Below, one piece after another: positions 1 through 6,920 of a stretch of DNA of 64,000 nucleotides; positions within the stretch are counted from its first letter, which is position 1, and every line of letters starts with the position of its first letter. Both the position numbers and the translations under genes were made by a program. The DNA comes from RGIG4097 sp964599875. Lineage in GTDB: Bacteria > Bacillota > Clostridia > Christensenellales > CAG-917. The stretch lies in assembly GCA_964599875.1 (NCBI GenBank), contig CAZRHE010000011.1, positions 1-64,000 of the forward strand. The letters run 5' to 3'. Under the pieces are notes generated by a model. The model saw nothing but the letters and a program-made list of their open reading frames with translations, was not told where the DNA came from and did not search any database.

Positions 1-74
1 GTTCTCGGCGCGTCGCGCCTCGTGTTCCGTCTTCGAACGAGTGAGTGCTTGTATAAGTACGCTTTGAACTAGTG
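1..74. repeat. Dispersed repeat family A, copy 1
   Basis: The first 34 bases are identical to 4995-5028, and the following 40 bases are a diverged match to 5029-5069. It is GC-rich with a short palindromic core (ggcgcgtcgcgcc). No protein is credible here. It abuts repeat family B. Confidence 0.75.
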
Positions 75-91
75 AGTGTTTGACACTCGCC

Positions 92-142
92 TGTCATTCA
101 GAGGAGCAACGCGACGAAGAATCTCCGGGAACGGCACCATAT
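92..142 (+). repeat. Dispersed repeat family B, copy 1
   Basis: It begins like the widespread intergenic motif tgtcattcagaggag and ends with a 32-base stretch (111-142) that recurs exactly, in reverse complement, at 6864-6895. Motifs of the tgtcattc...gaagaatct type are common in genomes of gut Firmicutes (from memory). The rest of 143-480 shows no gene or structure that I can support; the two overlapping short ORFs there look like translated repeat. Confidence 0.75.
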
Positions 143-496
143 TCCCCAAAACGAAAATTTTGCGGAATACTGGCAGGAGTTACCGATTATATTCGAGTTG
201 TAGCAAAAAATTTTCGTTGCGGAGCAGTTGCGTTGCTAGTGCCGTCAAAGCGATTTGCCAGATATCGCGGACGGCTTCGACGCATAAGCAACGTTTTCGC
301 ATATTCCCGCTTAATCTTGCAATCCGACAAGCACAAATTGCGCTTTATCAACAATTTTCTTATAATTATGCAATTTTACCTGTTTTTCGTGCAAAACATA
401 AATTTTTTCGCCAAAATTTTGCATAAAATTAACATTGACGTTTTTCTCGAAACGGACGATTTTTTAATCTTATTTTAATGATTGAAAGTTATATAA

Positions 497-626
497 GGGG
501 TGTAAGACAAGTTCTTACACATCTTTGTTTCAACTTGCGCTCATCCGTTTACGCAAGTCTTGTAATCCTTCCTTAATCCCCTACTCTACGGATGAGGTAA
601 AAAGCACCGTTTCGGCGGTGCTTTTT
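497..626 (+). ncRNA. Candidate structured small RNA with pseudoknot and terminator
   Basis: Three nested signals on the plus strand. (1) A perfect 8-bp hairpin, 500-507 with 513-520, 5-nt loop. (2) A 7-bp hairpin, 533-539 with 552-558, whose 12-nt loop contains ctcatccg (540-547). (3) That loop is exactly complementary to cggatgag at 589-596, giving an H-type pseudoknot. GGGG at 497-500 can also pair with CCCC at 578-581. A strong intrinsic terminator follows (599-626). No ORF uses this stretch, and the next gene is on the other strand and converges on it, so this looks like a free-standing RNA rather than a leader. I do not recognise the family. The promoter is not clear. Confidence 0.5.
599..626 (+). 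terminator. Intrinsic terminator of the candidate small RNA
   Basis: 11-bp arms aaaaagcaccg and cggtgcttttt around a 6-nt loop, ending in a T run. It has no plus-strand protein gene upstream, which is part of the case for a small RNA. The stretch 630-780 holds nothing I can identify. Confidence 0.75.
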
Positions 627-781
627 ATTTTGTCTAAATCGTGATTCTCGAGAAAGTCTATCGCGTGGAAATTGTATCCGTTTTTCTGCGGATGCGACGA
701 CTATGGCGACGGTTTAATAACGCTACCCTTTTCGCCGTTTAAGAATTGCAATAAATTTGAAAACAATCCACGGCATATAAA

Positions 782-808
782 AAGCGCACCGTCGTGCGGT
801 GCGCTTTC
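782..808 (-). terminator. Terminator after the Cys-rich hypothetical gene
   Basis: 11-bp inverted repeat (aaagcgcaccg / cggtgcgcttt). Read on the minus strand it is followed by a T run, 15 bases beyond the stop codon of the gene at 823-1449. Confidence 0.75.
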
Positions 809-822
809 GTCTTTCAAGAAAA

Positions 823-1449
823 TTAGAGTGCTTTGACAATTTCGATAAGTCCGAGGACGCGTTTCAACGCAAGTTTGCTGTTGACTTTGAATTGGAAAGG
901 CACTTCCTCATAGACTTTCTTATGTCCCATATTGACGTGAGGAGTTTTGCCGTCGTTAAATTCGGGAGCATCGGGATCGAGAGGGAGATTTATGCGCAAA
1001 GAAGTGCCGATGATGGTGACTTTTGCGATGATATCCCCGTTTCTTCTATACGTATCGCATTGTTTGGAGATTCTGGATTTGATTTTAGGCTCTCCCTTCG
1101 CGGTATCCGTGAGAGCGTTTTTGATGATTTCGTAACGTTCTTTGACGATTTCGTCTGAAAGCGCATATTTTTCCGCGAACGTAAGGCTCTTACGATTCGC
1201 CTTCTTTTGCATGACTTTGTCGTAATCGAACTTCTTGCCGAGAGAGGAAGTGAGGTCTTCGACCGCGACTTCGGGTTCGACTTCGGTTTTTTGTTCGTTC
1301 ATAATTTCGAAAGCGGTTGCACAGGGGGTCGCATCCGTCTTATCGCAGTAGACGCAATAGTCGTAACGACCGCACATATCTATATGATTGGTTTCGGAAT
1401 CCAACCACTTTTGTAAATCCATTTTCTCTTGAAGGGCTTTTTTATCCAT
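823..1449 (-). CDS. Hypothetical protein with N-terminal Cys cluster
   Basis: 208 residues, not recognised. Near residues 26-43 it has four cysteines in a compact pattern (CGRYDYCVYC then a Cys after TP), which looks like a small metal-binding knuckle. A charged linker follows, then a C-terminal region (about 130-208) with alternating hydrophobic strands and the motif VPFQFKVNSKLALKR. From memory that tail resembles an unnamed domain recurring in Clostridia proteins of unknown role. There is no signal peptide or membrane segment, so it should be cytosolic. The start has a good Shine-Dalgarno (AGAGGAAAC), a sigma70-type promoter lies just upstream, and its own terminator follows, so it is monocistronic. 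Confidence 0.8.
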   Translation of the reverse strand: MDKKALQEKMDLQKWLDSETNHIDMCGRYDYCVYCDKTDATPCATAFEIMNEQKTEVEPEVAVEDLTSSLGKKFDYDKVMQKKANRKSLTFAEKYALSDEIVKERYEIIKNALTDTAKGEPKIKSRISKQCDTYRRNGDIIAKVTIIGTSLRINLPLDPDAPEFNDGKTPHVNMGHKKVYEEVPFQFKVNSKLALKRVLGLIEIVKAL

Positions 1450-1499
1450 TGTTTCCTCTTAATAATTCGGCATTCTAATTGCCTTTAATTTTCGACAAC

Positions 1500-1528
1500 A
1501 TTATATCAAAAATATGCTTTTTGTCCAA
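1500..1528 (-). promoter_or_regulatory. Sigma70 promoter for the 823-1449 gene
   Basis: On the minus strand TTGGAC (1523-1528), a 17-base spacer and a perfect TATAAT (1500-1505), about 50 bases upstream of the start codon. Confidence 0.7.
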
Positions 1529-1576
1529 CGATTTTAGCGAACTATTTTCACAATATTTTCAATCAACGCAATTAGT

Positions 1577-2251
1577 TCACCCGTTTATATCACCGTTCTC
1601 CTCTTTTCGAGCAAAATAGACGGACGGGCGGACGCCGTACATAGGAACGATTTTGTCGAGTCCGCGTTTTTCGACGTAGTTTTTGACGGTTACGCGGTGC
1701 ACTCCGAGCCTCTTTCCGATTGCAGTATAGGTTTTTCCTTTCCGTAGCATACTCACGATTCTGTCCTCTTTGCCGTCGAGTTTGTACTTTTTATTCACGC
1801 TACCCGCAGGCCTGCCGAGAGTTTTGCCCTCGCTTTTCATCCTTGCAAGCGCCTCTTTCGTGCGTTGAGAAATGAAGTTTCTCTCAATCTCCGCCGAAAG
1901 CCCGAAAGCAAAGGCAAGCACTTTAGATTGTATATCGTCGCCAAGCCGATATCCGTCCCTGATAGTCCACACCTTGCAACCCTTTTCAAGACAAATATTG
2001 AGGATTTCCATAACCATAAACAACGTCCTGCCGAAGCGCGAAATCTCCGTTGCGATGAGGATATCACCTTCTTTGACGTCTTTAAGCAACCGCCCGAGCC
2101 GCCTTTTGTCAATTCCTTTGACGCCGGATATCGTTTCCTCAAACCAAACGTCCACCTCGATTTTGTTATCCTCACAAAATTTCTCGATTTCGTACCTTTG
2201 ATTTTCGAGAGTTTGTTTCTCCGTACTAACTCGGATATAGCCGTAAACCAT
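1577..2251 (-). CDS. Serine recombinase, Mpi-like DNA invertase/resolvase
   Basis: 224 residues. The N-terminal resolvase catalytic domain (about 1-140) begins MVYGYIRVSTEKQTLENQ, with the nucleophilic Ser in YIRVS and later conserved Arg in EISRFGRT and in the LSAEIERNFISQRTKEAL helix. A short C-terminal helix-turn-helix (about 155-200, KGKTYTAIGKRLGVHRVTVKNY) follows. Length and architecture fit small serine invertases such as the Mpi (multiple promoter invertase) group, not large integrases or IS607 transposases. Shine-Dalgarno AGGAGGAAACG fixes the start. No cargo or transposon ends are visible. A candidate inverted-repeat-flanked promoter lies 4.4 kb away (6640-6778); the link is inference. 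It could instead be a stand-alone resolvase. Confidence 0.88.
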   Translation of the reverse strand: MVYGYIRVSTEKQTLENQRYEIEKFCEDNKIEVDVWFEETISGVKGIDKRRLGRLLKDVKEGDILIATEISRFGRTLFMVMEILNICLEKGCKVWTIRDGYRLGDDIQSKVLAFAFGLSAEIERNFISQRTKEALARMKSEGKTLGRPAGSVNKKYKLDGKEDRIVSMLRKGKTYTAIGKRLGVHRVTVKNYVEKRGLDKIVPMYGVRPSVYFARKEENGDING

Positions 2252-2351
2252 AACGTTTCCTCCTACGATTTTTCAAAAACTATAACCGACCTCCCCGCAA
2301 AAAGTCCACGAATCCACGATTGCAACAATCCAAATTCCCCATCCCCAAAAG

Positions 2352-2378
2352 AAAAACGCCTCTTTCCGAGGCGTTTTT
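2352..2378 (-). terminator. Terminator of the DUF4062/IMPase operon
   Basis: 11-bp inverted repeat aaaaacgcctc / gaggcgttttt, 20 bases past the stop codon of the phosphatase gene, with T runs on both strands. Confidence 0.75.
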
Positions 2379-2398
2379 CAATATCTATCGCAATTGTT

Positions 2399-3157
2399 TT
2401 ATTTAATTATGACGCTTTTTATATATTCAAACGTTTTAGGCGTGCCTGCTATTATCGTAGTGGGCGCGTCGAATTGCAATGCCTTTCCCTCGTAATCGCA
2501 AAGAACACCGCCCGCTTCTTCCAAAATAAGGGACGCCGCCGCATAATCCCACGGTTTGAGTCGTTTTTCGAAGTAACCGTTAATTCGACCTGCAGCGATA
2601 TAACAAATCGCAAGCGCAGACGAGCACATGCGTCTTAAATCGAGGCAGTTTTTGAATATCTCTTTGCCGTATGCAAACGCCTCGTCCGCATCGCCTTTGA
2701 GGGTTGAACCCGCGCCGAATTCCACAAGGCTGTCGTGCGGTTCTCTGTCCACGGCGTGAATACGCTTGCCGTTCAAATACGCGCCTTCCCCTCTAACCCC
2801 GGTAAAAACCTCGTCCGTATAAGGATTATATACGACGCCGTATACGATTTTTCCGCTTTCGTATAAGCCGAGGGATATCGTACTCATTTTGTAATCGAAT
2901 ACGAGATTGGTCGTGCCGTCAATGGGATCGAGAATATATCTGCGGTTTGCAAGTTCGACGTTATCCTCTTCCTCGCTCATAAAGCCTGCGTCGGGGTCTA
3001 TTTCGCGCAATTTGCTCTTAACGTAATTGCTTACGGCGAAATCCACCTTGGTGACGTAGTCCGCCTCACCCTTCATGCTAATGCTATTTCGCAATTCCTC
3101 GCTGAATACGATTGATTTTGCACCGACGACCATATCGGTTATTTTGTTATAATCCAT
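2399..3157 (-). CDS. Inositol monophosphatase family protein
   Basis: 252 residues, the usual length for the IMPase/SuhB/CysQ superfamily. The metal-binding motifs are in order: the GEADYVTKVD region (about 29-38), FMSEEED (about 59-65), ILDPIDGTTNLVFD (about 76-89) and, near the C-terminus, KPWDYAAASLILEEAGG. The family hydrolyses sugar-phosphate monoesters (inositol-1-phosphate, 3'-phosphoadenosine phosphate or fructose-1,6-bisphosphate) with Mg2+; the substrate here cannot be read from sequence. The start codon lies one base past the stop of the DUF4062 gene, with GAGGAA as Shine-Dalgarno, so the two are translationally coupled. That pairing is unexpected for a housekeeping phosphatase. 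Confidence 0.88.
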   Translation of the reverse strand: MDYNKITDMVVGAKSIVFSEELRNSISMKGEADYVTKVDFAVSNYVKSKLREIDPDAGFMSEEEDNVELANRRYILDPIDGTTNLVFDYKMSTISLGLYESGKIVYGVVYNPYTDEVFTGVRGEGAYLNGKRIHAVDREPHDSLVEFGAGSTLKGDADEAFAYGKEIFKNCLDLRRMCSSALAICYIAAGRINGYFEKRLKPWDYAAASLILEEAGGVLCDYEGKALQFDAPTTIIAGTPKTFEYIKSVIIK

Positions 3158-3158
3158 T

Positions 3159-4229
3159 TTATTCCTCGCTCAAAAAATTGTCTATTACGTATCTATCTCT
3201 GCCTTCCTTGCTGCCGAATATCCAGATATTACATTCTTTTCCGTCTTTTCCCTCGGTTATGGCATCCTGCGATTTACCCGTCAAAACGATGCCGTAATCG
3301 TCGTCTTCTCCGTCTATTTCGAAAGTATGGATTCCGTCCCTTATTCCCGGACGAATCACTTTATCTCCGTTCTGTTCGACGTCCACTTTGCGCGCCTTAT
3401 ATATGCCCTCTATGGAATGGTGCGCGACATCCAACGTATAACGTCCCGTCCAACTGGTATACTTCATTTTATTGGGGACTACTTTGTAATTTCCGTCCTC
3501 GTCCTGCGTTATTCTCGCCTGATAATTCTTGCCGTCGAAATCCAGGCCATATCCGCCGTCCCCTCTTTTGATTTCAAGGTAACCCACTCTCAAATAGTCG
3601 CTTTGCATAGACGACAAATGGCAATGGTAATATCTTCCGAGTGTAATACTCTTTTCGATTTCCTCGTTTGAAACGTTTCTGCTCCAGCCGACGAGTTCGT
3701 TATGCGCCAATTTGTTTTGAATGAATTGATGAATACAGTCGCACACCGCGTCTACAGACGCGACCTTTGCAAACGACGCGCCCATAACCTCTCTCGCAAA
3801 CGCTACCTGCGACCGCGTATCTTCGGGGCTTTGCGTAGGACAAAACGCAATTGTCTCTTCGTCCGATATTTCGCCTCCGAGGTTTTCGTCCACGCTTTTC
3901 ACGAAATCCGCCAACTCCTTCAGCACTATAATCAAAACGTTCGCCTTTGCCTTCTCCGCGACGTATCTATATTCCTTTTCCGTCCAACTTGCACGACGAA
4001 TATCGTTCTCGTCGCGACTACCGTACGTCGCACCCATGATAAGCACGAACATATCCGCGTCGTCAATGAGTTTTTTGATATTGTCAAATCCGTTGTTTGC
4101 GTCTACAACGAAATGTTCCATCGCAATGGGGAAAATATTACAGTCCAAAAAACTCGACGTAATTCTCCCGCGAAGGTCTTTCAGCGACGAAAAGTTCGAC
4201 GACAAAAACGCAGTATATAGATTTGCCAT
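3159..4229 (-). CDS. DUF4062 protein with uncharacterised C-terminal domain
   Basis: 356 residues. Residues 1-110 match the DUF4062 pattern: a TAFLSSNFSSLKDLRGRI start, AMEHF near 37, then the DADMFVLIMGATYGSRD strand-turn and a WTEKEYRYV helix. DUF4062 is a TIR/nucleotide-hydrolase-like fold often found at the N-terminus of multidomain bacterial proteins, including predicted conflict and defence proteins. The middle (110-190) is helical. Residues about 195-356 form a beta-rich domain I do not recognise (YYHCHLSSMQSDYLRVGYL and later WTGRYTLDVAHHSIEGIY), plausibly a sensor or substrate domain. It starts after GGAGGTAAG, has its own promoter and is co-transcribed with the phosphatase. Function unknown; a sensor-effector role is a guess. 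Confidence 0.8.
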   Translation of the reverse strand: MANLYTAFLSSNFSSLKDLRGRITSSFLDCNIFPIAMEHFVVDANNGFDNIKKLIDDADMFVLIMGATYGSRDENDIRRASWTEKEYRYVAEKAKANVLIIVLKELADFVKSVDENLGGEISDEETIAFCPTQSPEDTRSQVAFAREVMGASFAKVASVDAVCDCIHQFIQNKLAHNELVGWSRNVSNEEIEKSITLGRYYHCHLSSMQSDYLRVGYLEIKRGDGGYGLDFDGKNYQARITQDEDGNYKVVPNKMKYTSWTGRYTLDVAHHSIEGIYKARKVDVEQNGDKVIRPGIRDGIHTFEIDGEDDDYGIVLTGKSQDAITEGKDGKECNIWIFGSKEGRDRYVIDNFLSEE

Positions 4230-4256
4230 TTCTTACCTCCGAATTCCCTTTGCTAA

Positions 4257-4285
4257 ATTATATACTTTATCAATACTTTTTTCAA
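4257..4285 (-). promoter_or_regulatory. Promoter of the DUF4062/IMPase operon
   Basis: Minus strand TTGAAA (4280-4285), 17-base spacer, TATAAT (4257-4262), ending 28 bases before the start codon. Confidence 0.7.
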
Positions 4286-4432
4286 GCACTTATTAAAATT
4301 GCTACTTCTTGACATTATTTTCCCTGAATTGCAACTGTAATACACACAAAGCGACACCAAATTCGCGCAATAAGCCAAAATGCTCAAAAACTGTTGCAAA
4401 AAATTATATTAATGATTATAATGGGGGCACGC

Positions 4433-4506
4433 TGGAGCTTGGTGTAGTGGTAGCACTTGGGCCTCTGACTCCCACTGTGTAGGTTCGATTCCTATAGCTC
4501 CTGCCA
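4433..4506 (+). tRNA. tRNA-Gln(CUG)
   Basis: Cloverleaf: acceptor 4433-4439 with the strand before the discriminator, T arm GTAGG-TTCGATT-CCTAT, encoded CCA (4504-4506), discriminator G (4503). The anticodon loop CCTCTGAC region places CTG at 4465-4467. The discriminator G and a weak first acceptor pair (T1 opposite T72) fit glutamine identity. The anticodon stem has a mismatch at its loop end (C31/T39). Confidence 0.85.
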
Positions 4507-4543
4507 AAAACTGATGCACACCTTGTGCGTGCATCAGTTTTGC
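4507..4543 (+). terminator. Terminator after tRNA-Gln
   Basis: Inverted repeat aaaactgatgcac / gtgcatcagtttt directly after the tRNA 3' end. Confidence 0.7.
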
Positions 4544-4596
4544 TGAAATAAAGGCAACAGCCAACGAATAAACAAAATCAACACCAATCCACCTAT

Positions 4597-4673
4597 CGGG
4601 GTGTAGCGCAGTTTGGTAGCGCGTACGGTTCGGGACCGTAAGGCCGCGAGTTCAAGTCTCGCCACTCCGACCA
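4597..4673 (+). tRNA. tRNA-Pro(CGG)
   Basis: Complete cloverleaf with acceptor CGGGGTG / CACTCCG, D arm, anticodon stem TACGG/CCGTA with anticodon CGG at 4631-4633, T arm GCGAG-TTCAAGT-CTCGC, discriminator A and encoded CCA at 4671-4673. Confidence 0.95.
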
Positions 4674-4702
4674 AAAGCAACACGGAATTAGTGTTGCTTT
4701 TA
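4674..4702 (+). terminator. Terminator after tRNA-Pro
   Basis: Inverted repeat aaaagcaacac / gtgttgctttt starting at the first base after CCA, followed by a short T-rich tract. Confidence 0.75.
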
Positions 4703-4758
4703 TTTTGAGGAGTGAATTATACTTTCAAGTGCTCCCAAACAACAAAGTAATATTTTGA

Positions 4759-4804
4759 GTGCGTAATCCCCTAATCAATGTTTCCCCTTTCCTCACGTGT
4801 TTTC
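4759..4804. repeat. Dispersed repeat family C, copy 1
   Basis: About 46 bases that match 6813-6858 with a few substitutions, sharing the exact core tttcccctttcctcac. The whole gap 4703-5115 contains no credible gene: from about 4810 to 4990 it is a run of short GC-rich palindromes, then family A copy 2. Confidence 0.65.
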
Positions 4805-4994
4805 CCCATCGCCGTTCCCCCTAAAGGGACCCACGACGACCGCTTGCGCGGGGGACAACACTCGGTTTCGCGTTAAGTAACGTTCCTCGTTATGCCACTG
4901 CGCTTTGTGCGTGCCGCTATGCGAACCCAATGCACGCAGTCGCTTGTACTGGCGCAGGGCGATATCCGCCTTGCGACGCCGCTCAACGCTCGAA

Positions 4995-5069
4995 GTTCTC
5001 GGCGCGTCGCGCCTCGTGTTCCGTCTTCTAATAAGTAAAGCACGCGTATAAGTTCGCTTCGAATTAGCT
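4995..5069. repeat. Dispersed repeat family A, copy 2
   Basis: Same orientation as copy 1 at 1-74, with 34 identical bases at its start and a diverged second half. Confidence 0.75.
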
Positions 5070-5115
5070 GTTTTCGCATAAATACAAAAAAAATTTAAAA
5101 GTAAACTATTTGCTA

Positions 5116-5144
5116 TTGACATTTATTAGTTAATTTAGTATACT
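5116..5144 (+). promoter_or_regulatory. marR-family gene promoter with overlapping palindrome
   Basis: Consensus TTGACA (5116-5121), 17-base spacer, TATACT (5139-5144). A perfect 10-bp palindrome tagtatacta (5137-5146) covers the -10 box, where a MarR dimer could repress its own gene. The -10 ends six bases before the start codon. Confidence 0.75.
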
Positions 5145-5150
5145 ATTTTT

Positions 5151-5591
5151 ATGGAAATAATGGATATTAAACATGCGGCGTACTATTTCAGCGCATATAG
5201 GAAACTCGAAAAGTCTTATACAGACTTCCAGATGAATGCACTTGCGGATTATGAACTATCTCCCAACGAGATAGTCGTTCTCAGTTCTCTTGACAAAGGC
5301 TCGGTCACGGCAAGCGAAATTGCGGTCAACGCGGACGTCAGCAAAGCGCTCGTATCGAGAAGCGTCAAATTCTTGAAAGAACGCAAGTATATCACCGTCG
5401 AAGTGTCCGAAGAAGACAAGCGCGAACAACACCTTGCTCTCACCGAAGAGGGAGAAAAAATCGCGGGACTCATCGACGAGGCAGTGAGAAGATTTTTCGC
5501 AACTGCGTTTGCGAATTTCGAAGAAAACGAACTCAATCTTTTGAGTGCGATTCTCGACCTTATGATGAGGAACCTGAACATAACCATTTGA
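5151..5591 (+). CDS. MarR family transcriptional regulator
   Basis: 146 residues, typical for MarR. A winged helix-turn-helix spans about 35-105: LSPNEIVVLSSLDKG, recognition helix around SKALVSRSVKFLKERKYI, and the wing EVSEEDKREQHLALTEEG. Flanking helices would form the dimer interface. It binds palindromic operators and usually represses its own gene; a palindrome over its -10 box fits. No Shine-Dalgarno precedes the ATG, and the -10 box lies six bases upstream, so the mRNA probably starts at or next to the ATG. An alternative start is the in-frame ATG at 5160. It stands alone with no adjacent target gene, so its ligand and regulon cannot be inferred. Confidence 0.9.
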   Translation: MEIMDIKHAAYYFSAYRKLEKSYTDFQMNALADYELSPNEIVVLSSLDKGSVTASEIAVNADVSKALVSRSVKFLKERKYITVEVSEEDKREQHLALTEEGEKIAGLIDEAVRRFFATAFANFEENELNLLSAILDLMMRNLNITI

Positions 5592-5870
5592 CGAAATCGG
5601 CATTTTACCAGCACAAAACGGCAATATAAACCTTGATTTATCACAAAATCCATAAAACAAAAAAAATGACGACGTCGCTTAACGAGGCGGCGTTTTTTAG
5701 TTTCTTACGCGGCGAGGCCTCCTGTAATTTTATATACCACCCTAACGACAACAATACGTAAATTTTGCTACGGCGTATCGCATTCTTTTCCTCATTTTGC
5801 TCCGTCCCCAAGAGGAAAACACACAACGTTTTACGGCTGGTCAATGCGCAAAATTTTAAAAAAATACGAC

Positions 5871-5907
5871 CATAAGAAAGCACCGCCACGGGCGGTGCTT
5901 TCTTATG
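5871..5907 (-). terminator. Terminator after the lipoprotein gene
   Basis: Perfect 17-bp arms with a 3-base loop (5871-5887 with 5891-5907). It lies 25 bases beyond the lipoprotein stop. It could also stop transcripts from the marR side. The gap 5592-5870 has only an imperfect GC hairpin near 5671-5700. Confidence 0.8.
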
Positions 5908-5931
5908 TTTTTTGCGCCGTGATTTCACGCG

Positions 5932-6585
5932 TCAGATTTCGTCTTCTTCAACGTACTCAACCGCTAAATCCTTGTAGTTCGGAAAATACTTTTCTATCGG
6001 AAGTGTCGTTTTATTGAAATCGGAAAGAATGATTTCATACATTTTTCCATCTAAATCTGCTGTTATGAAGTAATTAATTTTGGTGCTTGTGTATATAATT
6101 TTGTTGTTTTTGATGCTAAAAGTGCCGTAGCCTTCCTCTACTTCTTCTTCAATATGCGCCAAATCGCGTTCTAATGATTCAGTACAAAAGTTTATATTTG
6201 CGTAATACTCGGTCACGTTCATCCAAGTATAATCATGGTCAACTTCAACTGAATTTTCGACGTCTCTAGATAATTCATACATTTTTTCGCCTTCGATGAA
6301 CCAAGCAAAGCATTCATCGACCTCATCTTTAGAAACGATACTGACGTACCCGTTTTCGGTATAATAAGACGTAACGATTTTGCCATCTTCGACATATTCA
6401 TACTTATAGTTTTTGACGTCTTTCAGTGCCTCTTTGACTTCGGCAAGAGTCATATCGTCTTTGAGTCTAATTTTCGGCAAATCGTTGTCATCCGAACCAT
6501 CGTCGTTGTTGCAGGCAACGAACGAAAATACTAACGTTAAAACGAGAACTATTGATACAATGAACAAAATACTTTTTCTTTTCAT
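5932..6585 (-). CDS. Putative lipoprotein of unknown function
   Basis: 217 residues with the start chosen at 6585, because GGAGGAAC sits just before it; an upstream in-frame ATG at 6624 lacks a ribosome site. MKRKS then a hydrophobic stretch ends in the lipobox FVAC, with the modified Cys at 25, so the protein should be anchored outside the membrane. An acidic, low-complexity segment (NNDDGSDDND) follows, then an alpha/beta domain with paired strands around KYEYVEDGKIVTSYY and TFSIKNNKIIYTSTKINYF. That layout is common in Firmicute lipoproteins, but I do not recognise the family. Its upstream region (6586-6780) holds iterated motifs and a promoter between inverted repeats that now points away from this gene. 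Confidence 0.8.
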   Translation of the reverse strand: MKRKSILFIVSIVLVLTLVFSFVACNNDDGSDDNDLPKIRLKDDMTLAEVKEALKDVKNYKYEYVEDGKIVTSYYTENGYVSIVSKDEVDECFAWFIEGEKMYELSRDVENSVEVDHDYTWMNVTEYYANINFCTESLERDLAHIEEEVEEGYGTFSIKNNKIIYTSTKINYFITADLDGKMYEIILSDFNKTTLPIEKYFPNYKDLAVEYVEEDEI

Positions 6586-6608
6586 CTTTGTTCCTCCATA
6601 ATTTTTTT

Positions 6609-6700
6609 GATGAACAAATTGCACGCAAAACGTTCATCGAATAATGTAATCGATGAACAAAACGCAATGCTATGTACATAAATTAGTCGATACGATGCAC
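6609..6700. repeat. Iterated gatgaac/gatgcac motifs
   Basis: Direct copies of gatg(a/c)acaaa start at 6609, 6652 and 6694, spaced 43 and 42 bases (about four helical turns). Inverted copies (gttcatc, gtgcatc) lie at 6632-6638 and 6760-6766. Either an operator array or the core of a recombination region. Confidence 0.55.
6640..6655. repeat. Left inverted repeat of candidate invertible promoter
   Basis: aataatgtaatcgatg is the exact reverse complement of 6763-6778. With one mismatch the match extends to 19 bases. This arm also lies inside a smaller palindrome, gttcatcga...tcgatgaac (6632-6658). Confidence 0.6.
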
Positions 6701-6728
6701 AAAATGGCATCGAAAAATTGATTTAGCA

Positions 6729-6757
6729 TTGACAATTATTGCTTTAAATCGTAAAAT
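6729..6757 (+). promoter_or_regulatory. Promoter inside the inverted-repeat segment
   Basis: TTGACA (6729-6734), 17-base spacer, TAAAAT (6752-6757), pointing right, away from the lipoprotein gene. If the segment 6656-6762 were inverted it would point at that gene. Confidence 0.65.
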
Positions 6758-6762
6758 AAGTG

Positions 6763-6778
6763 CATCGATTACATTATT
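6763..6778. repeat. Right inverted repeat of candidate invertible promoter
   Basis: catcgattacattatt, exact reverse complement of the left arm 6640-6655, with 107 bases between the arms. Confidence 0.6.
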
Positions 6779-6812
6779 TTATGCACATTTTAGGGCATTT
6801 TTGAATGAATTT

Positions 6813-6858
6813 GTGCGTAATTCCTTAATCTAAATTTCCCCTTTCCTCACATGTTTTG
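6813..6858. repeat. Dispersed repeat family C, copy 2
   Basis: Diverged copy of 4759-4804 in the same orientation. It is followed directly by family B copy 2. Confidence 0.65.
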
Positions 6859-6863
6859 GTAGT

Positions 6864-6920
6864 ATATGGTGCCGTTCCCGGAGATTCTTCGTCGCGCTCC
6901 GCACTTCCTCTGAATGACAA
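6864..6920 (-). repeat. Dispersed repeat family B, copy 2
   Basis: Reverse complement of 92-142, including 32 identical bases. A second tgtcattccgagcgaa motif starts at 6944. The rest of 6960-7180 is more palindromic GC-rich repeat, with no gene. Confidence 0.75.

Noticed and set aside
76..478. Overlapping plus-strand ORFs near the left end
   Set aside because: They cover dispersed repeat B and AT-rich spacer, have no ribosome site and no recognisable content.
1577..2251. Serine recombinase as an IS607 or integrative-element enzyme
   Set aside because: The catalytic domain is N-terminal and the HTH C-terminal, size is small, and no TnpB, cargo or element ends are visible.
4793..5122. Basic minus-strand ORFs in the repeat region before the marR gene
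   Set aside because: Arg-rich peptides from palindromic GC repeats; the frame runs into the marR promoter.
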